From Anthostomella pinea (lineage: Eukaryota; Ascomycota; Sordariomycetes; Xylariales; Xylariaceae), in assembly GCA_963556695.1 (NCBI GenBank), contig CAUWAG010000012.1, positions 1,116,001 to 1,180,000 of the forward strand: a stretch of DNA of 64,000 nt, read 5' to 3'. The position numbers and the translations under genes were made by a program. The notes under the pieces were generated by a model. It was not told the origin of the DNA and ran no database searches. It saw only the letters and a program-made list of their open reading frames with translations. This document shows positions 43,620 through 54,690 of this stretch, in pieces (the first letter of the stretch is position 1; the number at the start of each line of letters is the position of its first letter).

Positions 43620-44215
43620 GCCAGCAAGCCACCGAAACACCAGGCCCAGGCTCAGATCGGGGGACCCGACGGAGGTGACGCAAGCCAACCGCCGTCATCG
43701 TGCGCGGCAAGCCGTCAAGTGCAACTGCCGCCCATTGGGTACCTTGCTGTTAGGTGCCCATAGCCACCATCAGCGACTTAGGTACGAGGTACGCTGGGTT
43801 GATCTATGACTTATGGTTTCACTATTATTCCAACCACCAGCTGGTCCCACACATAGGCCGTAAAGTAAGTCAAGAGGCGACTAGGATTGATTGGCTGTAA
43901 GTAATCCATAATACCCATAATGATGCAATATTATATATTAGGTCTCGTTCGCGCTTACGAGTCGACTTGTGTTTGCACCCCAGCTGGTTCTTACGTGATT
44001 TGACGCCGAAGTGAGTGCACCATCAGGATGACTCGTAGTCAGACCACGATCCAGAGGGACCATTAACCCTATCGAGGCAGACACCCTGGATCCAACGGTT
44101 TCATACAGGGGGTCGTGGCAGCCTTACCACCATTGTGAGCCAATCGTTCCAGCAGTGGCGCACGCCAGGGCTGGCCTGGTTTGGCATAGGATGAAGCATT
44201 GTGCGATTGCTACGC
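43620..44215 (+). repeat. Dispersed repeat Z, copy 2
   Basis: Direct counterpart of 24152-24745. Flanking sequences of the two copies differ on both sides, so the unit is bounded, but I see no TSD. Confidence 0.75.
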
Positions 44216-44504
44216 TTCTGATATAGTATGAGGCTGCCCAGTTGTCGGCTGGCAAATGACCCTGCCGCCCTCCTCTCGAAAAGAGTCAGCCTCTTGGTAG
44301 CGTGTATATGGGCCCCTTTGCACGCTACGCTCATCCGAGACTCTTGACTTGTTGGTGAATGCGTCCTAGTCCGATCTTGTCTAGCTTGGCATGTTACATA
44401 GTATGATTCTTGCCGGTCTCTTAGTTCACGAACACTGCGGGTTAAATTCCAACCATACTCTTCCGAATAGCGTCCAATTTCCATAAGCTCCACAAGTTCT
44501 CCAT

Positions 44505-44734
44505 GGTCGTGATCGAAAGCGAGATGCCACCATGTGAGATTTCAAACCGTTCTGGTATTAAAAGAAAAGAGAAGAAGATCTCTGGGGGAGAAGCCTCCAG
44601 ATATATGTACAGGTGTGCCATCAGGGTGACCAGATAGTCATATGATAATGGCGCCATGTGAATGCCCTCAAGCTAAGCCCATTAGCGCATTCAGCCAGGA
44701 AAGCCTCATCTGAGCTTGTTATGATATTCCAACA
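44505..44734 (-). repeat. Dispersed repeat X, copy 2 (probable solo LTR)
   Basis: Counterpart of 12918-13140. On the minus strand it starts TGTTGGAATATC. Small indels and transitions separate the copies. Confidence 0.6.
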
Positions 44735-44932
44735 GGAACACCCTCGTAAAGCCAGGTAAATTATGGTCTTTCTTGCTGTCTGGCTAGCTTTGGCCTCAGT
44801 GTGCTTGGGGCTTGCTTCATCTCCTGGTATCCTAGGGACAGGTACTCTAACTTTGACGCCGATGCGGAGCAGGACGGATTGGTAACAGAAAGAAAAAGCC
44901 TGCATTTTCATACTCGAGAATGGCCGCGCTAC

Positions 44933-45722
44933 CAAATACAAAAGTCTCGGCCTTCAGAAAACTACACTCAAGTGCCCAGAAGAGCTCAAATTTGACAGGC
45001 CAACGCTCCACAGGCTTATCACATCTAGAACTGGCCATGGCGACTTTAGCTGGTACCATAGGAGGTTCAAGCACGAGGAACACTACAACTGCTCTTGCGG
45101 GAGAATCAAAACGCGAGCCCACTTTGCTTTCTGCAACAGAGCCCTTGCGAAACGGTCTAGGTGGCCACGAAGAAACCGCGGACACAACAGAGAACCCGAA
45201 CCAAAAGGGAGAGCCTATTGGAAATGGCTAATAACGCACCCGAAGGAATTCGGAGACTTCTGCAAGTGGACAGAATTCTACACGAAAGTCTGTCCCAGGG
45301 TTACAGAACATCAATTCATCGATAACCAGGTGTAACTGCGCCTATTACCACATCTCTTTACTAATTTTACTATTTTTCTTTATGTTTTTATTTTCTTCTA
45401 GCTTATAGCCTTTTAAACGCAAGGCATTAACTGTTAAAGCAAGAGGAGCTCCTCGACGCTATTCGGACTACCGACTACGAACCAGATATCACAGAGCACG
45501 AGCCCAAATGGCGGGGCCAACGGAAACTGACGGAATAACATGCGTGCCCTCGAGGTTCGATTTGCAGGTTATCGTGGGAAATAAGGAGTCATGCTCTGCT
45601 TCCCGTACAGTAAGGCTTGTATATTAGCCCCTGAGATAGTCACCTGCACGCCAAATATCCACAAGGATCTGGAGCCTAGAGCCCCTACGGCGTTAAATGA
45701 ACTAAACTAAACTAAACTAAAC
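44933..45722 (+). mobile_element. LINE family B, short 3' copy with TSD
   Basis: Starts inside the RNase H C-terminus (KYKSLGLQKTTLKC) and runs through SRTGHGDFSWYH and the knuckle CSCGRIKTRAHFAFC to a TAA near 45345. Then comes a 3' UTR ending in repeated TAAAC. A perfect 11-bp TSD GGCCGCGCTAC (44922-44932 and 45723-45733) bounds it. The coding part has no stop, so this is a fairly young, severely 5'-truncated insertion. The minus-strand copy at 33296-34383 is older. Confidence 0.9.
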
Positions 45723-45950
45723 GGCCGCGCTACATTATTAAGCAAGCACAGTCCCTGCTACAACGACCATAGCACCACCACAATTGCTCACGGCACGACG
45801 AGAGTTACTCATGTTCAAGAAGCCAGACGTTAAAGTAAGGTAATCAACCCGTTTATCTCACGGAATACTATAACAATTCTCCAAAATAAGCAGGCAACAG
45901 CCCCTGCCATATGAATTAACCCGGGAAGAACTGGGATTTCCTACATGTCC

Positions 45951-47654
45951 CTATGACCCCTGGCCAAGGGCCTGAAGCAAGAATGCCGCCGCTGCCATTT
46001 CTGCGTAGTCATCCGCGCCGATTGCATTGCGTCCTTTGATTACGCCGGTTCCACCTGCAGCGTGCCTTCCTGCCTCCTCATCGCGGGGGACACTTGATCT
46101 TGAGGGTCCCGCGTCCCTACCAGTCTCCGAACCTGCAGCCCGGGCCCAGGCCGTGGACGGATTCCACTGCGATGAAGAGCCTTGTACGTATTGGTCATGG
46201 CCTTCCTGCTGATTGAAATTTCCCCTGATCGCTGATGAGGATGGTTCTTCGTACTGTTGGGTCATCACTACCAAGGATGAAGGCAAACCAGGAGGTGGTG
46301 CTCCTGATCTGGTAAAATGCGATGATGTGTTCGTCTCCATGTGAGACATTGGCTGATAAACCATAAGGGTTGGATCCCCAGACCCATAATTCGGCAGAGC
46401 GTTCCTGAACGTCGTCTGGCCCTCGTCCGGGTAGTGTGAAGCTGGGGTCGACGTGTGACTCTGAAAGGACCCGTTCTCGGTTGCAAGTAAGTACTCCACT
46501 TGTTTATAACAGTTAGCAGCAGAAAACCGTGACTCTGTATCAAGAACCACCATAGCATCTGCTAGGAATTGTCCGAGTTCATTCGACTGCTTTCCGACAT
46601 TCTTCTGGAGTTCTATGGAAATCTTTTCACACCACAAAACCCCGTCATTGTCATACTTCCTCTTGTATGGTGGCAAGCCATATATCAGCTCGTACGCCAC
46701 CACACCGAGGGACCAGATATCGACAGCCGCGATGTAGCCCAGTCTGTTTTCCTTTCTGGAATGACGTCCTGCCTCTGAATATACCTCAGGTGCAAGGTAC
46801 CTTCGAGTTCCGCAGAGCGTCATCAACTCGGCCCCGTCCCGTGATAGCCCGAAGTCTCCCAACTTGACGTAGATGTCGCCGGCTTCTCGGAACTGGACAA
46901 GAATGTTGGCCGGTTTGATGTCTCGATGCGCGATCGGCGTGTGGTTCCCATGTAGGTAAGACAGGGCTGACAAGCATTGACGGAGGATCATCCAAGTCTC
47001 ATTGTATAATACATCTTCAAGGTCGCCTAGAGGCCCGCATGGCACATATTCCATATGCAATTGAGGATGCGGAGTCAAGAAAGCTGTCAGGAGTTGGACA
47101 ATGTGGGGCTACTTGGGCGTTAGTGAGAAAGCGAGGTAAGCGGAATTGGCATACCAACATGTGAAACCATGCGCATAATGTCAGCCTCTCAATACCACGC
47201 CTTACTGTTGAATTTCTGCTTTCGAATGGCTTTCGCAGAAGGCGCCTTTACCACATGCTCGTATCCGGTGCTGACGTTCCACAAGTGTGTCACAACGCCA
47301 AAAGACCCTTCACCGAGCTTCTTTTGCAGGTGGATATCTCCGGTGCCTGGTGTGTTGGCACCAGTGTCACGTCTTGTTGGCGGAAAGGAAAGGCCGAGGT
47401 CGTTCAGGAGTCCCTCAGCCGTGGCAGTGCCCTGTTTGAATCTGTTGATCTTGGCGACGTACTCGGGAGACTGCGGGTTGTAGAATGGAACCATAATCTG
47501 GAATGAGATGGTGTTGGGCACTCTAACGATGATGCTTGATTTGTGCTTGAGGATGTCATGGCCGCCGACGATCCAGTGGAAATTTCTCCGCGCGCCTTCC
47601 TGTCCATCATTGTAAGTGACTTGAGTTCCCATGAGAGAATTCAAGTCTTTGACA
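45951..47654 (-). pseudogene. FHA-kinase paralog, FHA cut by a LINE, one nonsense codon
   Basis: Minus strand. The remaining FHA end (IVKDLNSLMGTQVTYND, about 47650-47600) is followed by the linker, the Gly-loop LGEGSFGVV, VVKAPSAK, then an in-frame TGA at 47189-47191 (possibly CGA before). A roughly 50-nt intron sits at the same place as in the kinase at 28256, with a weak GTTGGT donor and TAG acceptor. The last exon (to 45951) has HRDIKPAN, LGDFGLS and APE, and a Gln/Ser-rich tail ending ALGQGS. FHA N-terminal half and start codon are missing: the LINE 3' tail abuts the gene at about 47655, and I find no FHA text beyond the LINE. The catalytic residues are conserved, so the break is probably recent. 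Confidence 0.82.
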
Positions 47655-47857
47655 ATGTTTGTTTGTTTTGTTTGTTTTGTATTTAACGTGGGGGGTAGCT
47701 CCTCAGTAGTGCAAACCACGCCTCCCAGAGCCTCTGCATCGCAGGGTTGTGGAGGTCTCAAGATAATAAGTACAGTCAGTCCCGCTCACGGGCCCATCCC
47801 CGTTGTTGCGGCGGTATGACCTTGGGGTCATCCATCTGGTCCTTCAAGAAAAGCTAT

Positions 47858-48472
47858 CTATCGGGGGCAGATTGTTGAAAAGAACTTGCTCTTCTCCAAG
47901 AATTTTGCCCATTCTGTGCTCCTCTCCCCTAAGTATTGTAAACAAGCTGCCCTAGGCGAATGCCTAGGCAGTAGCCGATTTTTCCCCAGTCTCTTACAAA
48001 AGAAAATGTGTTGTGGTGTTTTCTTCTCACCACAGTTGCAGTGATCATTCGAGTCTGTATGCCCAAAGCGTTCATGGTATCTGGCAAAGTCGCCATGTCC
48101 AGATCTGGCCGCTAGAAGTCTGTGTAAAGTACTCCTCTTAAAAGATATAAGGTCTCTTTCAGTTACTGTATATAAGTATACTTCTTGATACCTAGATTCT
48201 GATTGGTCTTTCCACCATTGGTTAAACTCTTTTTTGCCCTGTCTTTTGAGATCTCTCTTGACCCAAGAGATTGTAAAAAGATTTGTTGTGTCTGTTTCTA
48301 GCATGGCACCCTTTTTTGCTATAGTGTCGGCAGCTTCGTTGCTATCAATATCTCTGTGTCCAGGAATCCACTTGACGGTCACTCCAGGAGTGTGTGCTGT
48401 GGCAAGTTCTTGAAATCGTAGAAAAATGTTCTGTGATATCTCGGATGGAGTCCCATTGAGCCCATCTACCAC
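47858..48472 (-). pseudogene. RNase H end and zinc knuckle of LINE A
   Basis: VKWIPGHRDIDSNEAADTIA holds the last catalytic Asp. LAARSGHGDFARYH, then CNCGEKKTPQHIFFC is the CCHC-like end. It stops at CPR. The RNase H N-terminal part lies upstream of the Met, past a stop at about 48580. Confidence 0.82.
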
Positions 48473-49384
48473 TGACGTGTTGTCCAGGCAGACATATAGC
48501 TGTTTTCCGTGTCCAATTGCCCTGGCTGCTGCAAGACCTTGGAGAGCATCATGGACTTCAGTATCTACTACTTCTGCTTAGAAAAGTCTGCCCCTTCCCC
48601 GGTATACTTCTTGTATAGTGCCGTCTTTCCTGATGGTATAACCCCATCCAGTGCGGGTTGTGCCTTGGTCGTCCAATTGTGATCCATCTGAATAGATGAC
48701 AAGGTCAGTGTTCATGTTTCTCTCCTATAGCCATTGCTTGAAGAGCTCTGTTTCTTTGTCTTTTTCTTTACGGATTGGGGGCTTCTTCCATGATGGCCTG
48801 GTAAGTGTTGGTCTCTGGAAGTCAGGGACTAGCTAGAAGCTCCTTTGTAGCCTGGTTGGATTTTTGCGAGCTTGTATTTAGAGCCTGCCAACAAGAGGGT
48901 GTCTCTGGTCTATTCGTCCTAGTCGGAGGCCGTGACATCGTCTTATTGACTCTGCAAGAACTCCTGTTGGGGGAATCTGCGATTCAAAGTGTAGGATATG
49001 TCCAGGATGTGTTTTCCAGACTGGCAAGATAGCCCTGATCGCCGTTCGTAGTACGGCATCTATTGTTCCAAGAAGCCCTTTAATGCGACATGCTGATGGC
49101 TTACCTGAGCTCCCAACTTTCTCGATCCCTGGGTACCAGGCCTCCAGGCTATGTGTAAGAATAGGAATAACACAAGCTTTCACAGCCCTCTTGGTTGATT
49201 TTATTGGAAGTCCTTTGACTGTGTTGCATAGTCCTTAAAGGTGATTTGCTACCTTATTAGCTTTCTTGGCCCAGTGAGAAACATGGTCTTTGAAGTTTAG
49301 TTTTCTATCCAGAAGGACACCTAGCCATCGTATGGAATGCTTAGCTGTTTTGTTTATTGTCCCATGGCGGACTGGAGGGTTGTC

Positions 49385-50071
49385 TCAGTTCTTTTTCCTT
49401 GAGAAGTGCATGATCTCAGTTTTGTTAGGGTCAAATTCAATAGCGTTGTTATGTCCCCATTGACTAAGCAAATAAAGATTTTCAGAAGCCTTTGTAGCTG
49501 TTTCCTTAAGGTTCTTTCCAATACAGAGAGTCACTAGGTCGTCTGTATATCCAAAGCGTCTCTTTTTTATACCAAGTCGGGCACAGATTGGCTCTGTATA
49601 CAGCATGTAAAGGATTGGAGAAGCTGGTGAGCCTTGTGGTATCCCACAAGTGAGAGCTTTAATATCGGTCACAATACCTTCAAACCGAACCCTTGCGGAC
49701 CGCTCGGACATGAATGACTGGACCCATCTTATGAGAAAGCCCGGCCAGCCCTGTTCTCTCATGCGAACCACCAGCCGTCCTATTAGGGCAGCATCAAAGG
49801 CCCCTTTCACATCTGACGTGACTACTGTTGCAACGAGGCCTTGGTCGAGGGCCTGCTCAATATCGTGTATGAGTGCAGCTACCAGGTCAGTGGCAGAGCG
49901 CTTTGGTAAAGCTCCAAAATGTTGTAGAGCTAGAATTCTAAGTTTGATAACAAACCAGGTAATTCTTTTCGCGATGAGTTGTTCTAGGCCTTTGCCAAGA
50001 CATGACAGTAGCGATATTGGTCTGTAGGCCCTGGGATTGGAGTAGTCTTTCTTTCCTGGTTTTGGGATCAT
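49385..50071 (-). pseudogene. Reverse transcriptase of LINE A
   Basis: RT blocks: IPKPGKKDYSNPRAYRPISL, TSDVKGAFD (catalytic Asp), CGIPQGSPASPILYMLYTEP and RFGYTDDLV (YADD variant YTDD), ending at a TGA at 49385. The fingers N-terminal part and endonuclease are missing. Confidence 0.85.
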
Positions 50072-50613
50072 CTTCCGTGTCTTGTATGTATGTCAGAATG
50101 GCAGTATGTGCAAGATTGGCTTCAGGTCGAGCAGCTTCCTTTCCAAAGGCAGCGGTGCTTGGGGGAGCCTGTATGGCTCCCCTAAGCCTCTTGCCGTGCT
50201 GCAGATTAGATGGGGTGAGGGGCTCAGGCTGGCGCGTGTGCTGAGCATTGTCGTCGGGCACCACAATGGGTTGCGTAGGAGTTGTTGGGGCCATCATCGC
50301 CGTGGACTTGAGTTGCGGAAACCCCAGTCCCGAGATTTGGCCCTTGGTGTTTTGGTTTGAAAGTGGCAGATTTGCCAAGTGTCTAGTGGTCTCGCAACGT
50401 GTTCGGGGGAATCGGGGATACTAGTCACTCGGTCCTGGATATAGACAATTCATACGGGGTCACCTAACAGCATCATGTGTCTCGCGAGTACTGCTCGAAG
50501 TGAAGTGTCAATCCTAGAGAAGCTGGGATCACCTCTGATGTATCCCGTCATTGTCTAGGTACATTAGGGAGAGCGTGGCAGGTAAGTGCAAGCACCAATA
50601 ACCAAACCATCCA

Positions 50614-52567
50614 TCAAGCTCTACACAGCCGCCCCGCTTTATCCATCCTGAACTCGTCCGAGCCCACGGCAAACAGCCCATACATGTTGAAACTAGGATC
50701 ATACGCGTGCTTGATGCTCAACAGGCGGTCATAGTTCGCCCCGTAGAACGTCTCCTTCCAGTCCCCCCGGTACGTCGGATCAATCTCGTTCTGCACAGCT
50801 CCGCCCGGCGTCGCCGCTTCCAGTGCGGGGAAGATATCGTCGACGAGGGTGCGCCTCAGGGCCGTGACAGCCGCGGGTTCCTTCCAGCCGTACGGCCCGT
50901 GCGTCTGCGGGTTGCAGTAGGCGACGGCGCTGCGCCAGACCGGGTGCACCGAGTTGGGAGGGTGCGGTGGCCGCGCGGAGCCAGGACTATCGTCAACGTT
51001 CAAGAACGAGCATCCAACCCACCACGTGCCGCCGTCGGTGATGTTGCGGTATAGGTCCACCAGGCGGCGGTTGGCAGCAGGGTCGAGCACAGTGGCCCGA
51101 GGAATCACCCGGCTGGAAATGATGGGGAAGCTGGGACAGAGGTCGCCGTACGGCAGGGGCCCGTACGACGCGATGAAGCTGTCCAGGTAGGTTGGGTAGT
51201 CGGTGGTGGTGAACGTGTAGTTGAGTCCGAGCCGGCCCAGCTCTGGAAGGAAGGGCCCCAGCAGCTCGTCGATGGACGAGGCGTTCTGGTCCGGCATGAC
51301 GAAGTTGAGGACGGTCAAGGTGTCGTTCGTGACGAAGAACTGGATGTTGTTGCGCGAGCTCTCCACGTACGAGGGCCCCTGGTGAAACCAAATCCCGATC
51401 GCTTCGAACAGCGCGGTCGTGTTGGCGCTCTGCACGACCATCTCGCCGCCAGCCACGGGCCCTTCGGGGTAGGCTTTGAAGGTCGCTCCGAGAACCACGC
51501 CGTTGGTACCGCCGCCGCCGCCGGCCAGGGCCCAATACAGGTCGCTGTTGTGCTCGGGAGTCGCCAAAAGGTATTCGCCGCGTGGCGTGACAAGCTCCCA
51601 CTCGAGAACCTGGTCGGCCGCCATCCCATAGGCGGTGATGAGCTGTGACTGGCCTCCACCTTGGGCATAGCCCCCCACGACACCCGTCAGTCCGCACTCG
51701 GGGGCGATAATACGGTATCCCGAGCCTTGCACGGCCTCGTACGCCTCTCCCGCAGTCACACCGGCGCCGAGCTTCACAGTCGGTCCCGTATACAGGGGGG
51801 TCTCGTAGCCGGGTATGATCTCGATGGCTTTGAGGTTGTACGTCCACAGGGCCAGCGCCCCTTGGCCAGTGGACTTACCCAAGTAGCTTGCCCACGACTC
51901 AGCACTCGCCCATTGTCAAGTTCATTGGGGGGCCAGGGGATATGCTCCAGGAGGTATAATAGTGGGAACTGGGAGGGCGCTACACTCACTCGATGCCGGT
52001 ATTCCTAATGACCAGACGGATGTTGTTGGCGGTGGCAAACGCCAGACCAGCTTGCACGTCAGCGGGTCCCGTCACGTTAATGGAATACGCTGCGCGGTTG
52101 CCGAGCTCGCAAGATACCCCCGGGGCAGTGAATGGCGAGCACGTCTCGTTCTGCCAGTAGGGGTTCAGAACCTCGCCGGGTATAGGGCATCTGCATGCTA
52201 ACGTCAATGCGATGATCCGAGGAGCCAGGGAATTCTAACCAACGAGAAGGGGCAGGACTGACAGGGTGGCCGGGCCCGAATCCTGGAAGGCCGTGCCTAG
52301 AGTACTACATGACTCTTGGTCGTATGCGGCGAACTGCCCCTGGAGGTGACAGACATGCGCCACGGGCACCGTAGCTATCAGCCGCCCACCCACAGTGCTG
52401 TTCAGTCGGGCCCATTGGCGCTGGCTCGGCCAGCCTGCATCTCCGGGAATATACCTGCATGTCTGGTTACCACCCCCGATCGGCACCTTATGAATAGTAG
52501 GTGTAGAAGTAGAGGCCGTGGCGGCAAAGAACGCCAGGAGGGCCGGCAGCAGAAAGGGGGCTACCAT
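50614..52567 (-). CDS. Secreted BBE-type FAD-linked oxidoreductase
   Basis: Exons 52567-52263, 52190-51990 and 51886-50614. The introns (72 and 103 nt) are GT..AG and fit in frame to 592 residues. A signal peptide (MVAPFLLPALLAFFAATAS) is followed by the FAD-binding PCMH domain (VIRNTGIDYLGKSTGQGAL, VVGGYAQGGGQSQL, ADQVLEWELVTPRGE) and the C-terminal BBE motif (FYGANYDRLLSIKHAYDP). Enzymes of this family oxidise alcohols, amines or phenols and often serve secondary-metabolite pathways. The His that normally carries the 8-alpha FAD bond (TGHDYLG) is Ile168 here; Cys of APECGLTG, the second attachment point, is present. It faces the MFS gene across an 877-bp divergent promoter. Confidence 0.9.
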
Positions 52568-53444
52568 GCTGCGGGAGGCGAGGGTCTGTTCTCTGCTCAA
52601 TGGACCTATCCTATGGGGCTTTAGGCGGAGATTGGCAGCCAACTCAAACCAGTTGTTTCTGGCGACTCATTTTATCATGAGCGGTGAAGCAGATGACCCC
52701 GTGAGGCGAGGCCTGCATGGCTTCGGTAGATTACATGAAGATGCAGGTCAGGCTCTTCGACTTGATTGACAATGCAGACATGCACACGATTCGGTGTGTA
52801 CCTACTTGTCTATCATAGAGCAATCAAGTGCGAATGGTCAGCGCGAGATCGGTTCATGATCATCAATGTCCTGTGGGCCAATCAAAACAGAGAGAAAGCG
52901 CCGAACAGGCAGGACGGTCAGCCTTCCACAACGACGCGCATGAGCCCTTTCAGGGGTCCGAACAACAAGGGTTCGTACAGGTAGATGGCGGGCCCTGATG
53001 AGGATGGAATCCTGTAGTTACCTAGTAAAGTGCAGGTATAGGTTCATTGGGATCCGTTCCGTACAATTTTTGTTTCTCCGGGCCAATTTGTACCGCCCGG
53101 CACGCGCCGCCCGTTGCTCACCACGATTCACGCGGCTCCATACTAGGTCAGCATCGATGTTCTGCATTCCTGGGCAGGTCTCGTCTACACTGGAGGTAGG
53201 CACGTAGGTTATGTGGGTATGTAGGTAGTGGCTGGGAGCACTACTTCACGCGTACCGTACCTCTACTGAATCAGATTTTGACTATGCTTCCCTTTGCATC
53301 GCGGCCTTCACAAGACACCAGATTCCAGTTTTCAATACCTTCAATATCAACCCGAGCTACCACCCGCTCCCACACCATTCAAGCCGCACCTTACAGCTAC
53401 ACGGTTGCCACCGTTCAGGTGCTACAAACCTGCAAGTAAAGACA
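52568..53444. promoter_or_regulatory. Divergent intergenic region, oxidoreductase / MFS
   Basis: 877 bp separating two head-to-head genes of the putative cluster. It would hold both promoters. Contains CGGGCC/CCGCCC-type triplet motifs (for example near 53080-53110) of the sort Zn2Cys6 factors bind, but no clear inverted CGG pair that I can assert. Confidence 0.4.
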
Positions 53445-54575
53445 ATGGGTACAGCCCACGAGGACGCCATGGGCGCCACAATGACAGAGAAGCCTGGGGA
53501 TGCTGTCGATACTCCCAGCGAGAGTAACCTATCGGGTGAACAAGCCGTTGCTGCTCCTGGCCCAGTCCAGGAGTATCCCACTGGCTTGCGCCTTGTCCTC
53601 CTCGCTGGAGCGTCTATCATGGGCGTCTTCTTGATTTCTTTGGACCAAGTCAGTTGAAGCTACCGCTTGCACCCTGATCATGTTTCGCTGATAGAACCCA
53701 TCCCAGACAATCGTTGGAACGGCTGTCCCCAAGATCACCTCTGAGTTTGGTGGCCTAAGCGACGTCTCCTGGTACAGCGCAGCCTACTTCATGACCTTCG
53801 GCGGTCTTGAGGCTTCATGGGGCAAGGCGTTCAAGTCCTTCGACATCAAGTGGACCTTCATCCTGTCTTTGGCCATCTTTGAGGTCGGCAGTCTCATATG
53901 TGCGCTTGCCCCTAACTCGGTCGTCTTGATCATAGGCCGCGCCATCGCTGGTGTTGGTGCCGCTGGCATTTCCGTCGGCGGCACCAGTATCGTTGCCTTC
54001 AGTACCCCACCGAGGACACGGCCGGTCCTGATGGGCATCATCGGTCTGACCTACGGCCTGGCGTCTGTCCTGGGCCCCATAATCGGCGGGGCGTTCACAG
54101 ATCGCGTCACCTGGCGCTGGTGCTTCTACCTCAACCTGCCCATCGGAGGCGTCGCCGCCGCTATCGTCCTGCTCTTCTTCCACCTCCCAGCTGCAGCTCG
54201 GCCTCCTCCAATCAGTCTGAAGCACAAGCTCTTGCACCTCGACCCCGTAGGCATTTGCCTCACCATGGCGGCCATCATGTGCTTCATCCTTGGGCTTCAG
54301 TACGCGGGCACAGTCCACCCCTGGCGAAGCAGCCAGGTTATCGGCCTGCTCGTCGGGTTTGGCCTTCTCGTAATCACCCTCATCGCTTGGTCTATCTACA
54401 GTGACGAGTATGCCATGCTTATCCCACGGCTGTTCAAGAAACGAGCGCTTTGGAGCGTGTGCCCTTACCAATTCTTCTTTCTTGGCGACCTTATCCTCAT
54501 CCTATACTACCTCCCCATCTACTTCCAGTCTGTCAAGGGCGCGACCGCTATCGAGTCTGGCGTCGATAACCTACC
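53445..54575 (+). pseudogene. MFS drug/H+ antiporter (DHA14-type), 3' end lost
   Basis: Exon 1 (53445-53648) encodes an acidic cytosolic N-terminus and the first helix (LRLVLLAGASIMGVFLISLD). A 58-nt intron leads to exon 2 (53707-) with [27 protein letters not shown] and [20 protein letters not shown], antiporter motif C and the WRW signature of 14-helix exporters. Homology stops abruptly after [10 protein letters not shown] near 54575, about residue 360 of an expected 550. The open frame then runs on into antisense of the methyltransferase. So helices 9-14 or so are deleted, probably by the event that brought the methyltransferase gene next to it. It would have exported the cluster product. 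Confidence 0.85.
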
Positions 54576-54690
54576 CATTTATCAGGTCCATGAAGGAATA
54601 GTAGTCATATATCGTGTGAAATTGACTGCCACATTTTCAATCCTTCAGCTTGGCCTCAATAGTGCTCTGCACGGGATTGTGAGGCAGTCA

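Larger units (their letters stand above)
47655..50400 (-). mobile_element. LINE family A, internally deleted long copy (Tad-like)
   Basis: Minus strand: an ORF1-like N-terminus (50378 to about 50090, MANLPLSNQNTKGQISGLG), directly joined near 50090 to RT, then a decayed middle (49184-48480), the RNase H-knuckle end (48472-47858), a roughly 190-bp 3' UTR, and an (AAAC)n tail at about 47655-47690 lying in the kinase gene. Most of ORF1 and the endonuclease are absent. The 5' boundary near 50400 is a guess, and no TSD was identified. It is the longest member of the family whose 3' end is shared with the SINEs. Confidence 0.85.

Noticed and set aside
50993..51847. Long minus-strand frame overlapping the FAD oxidoreductase
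   Set aside because: Arg-rich shadow frame of a GC-rich gene. The other frame has clear family motifs and splice sites.
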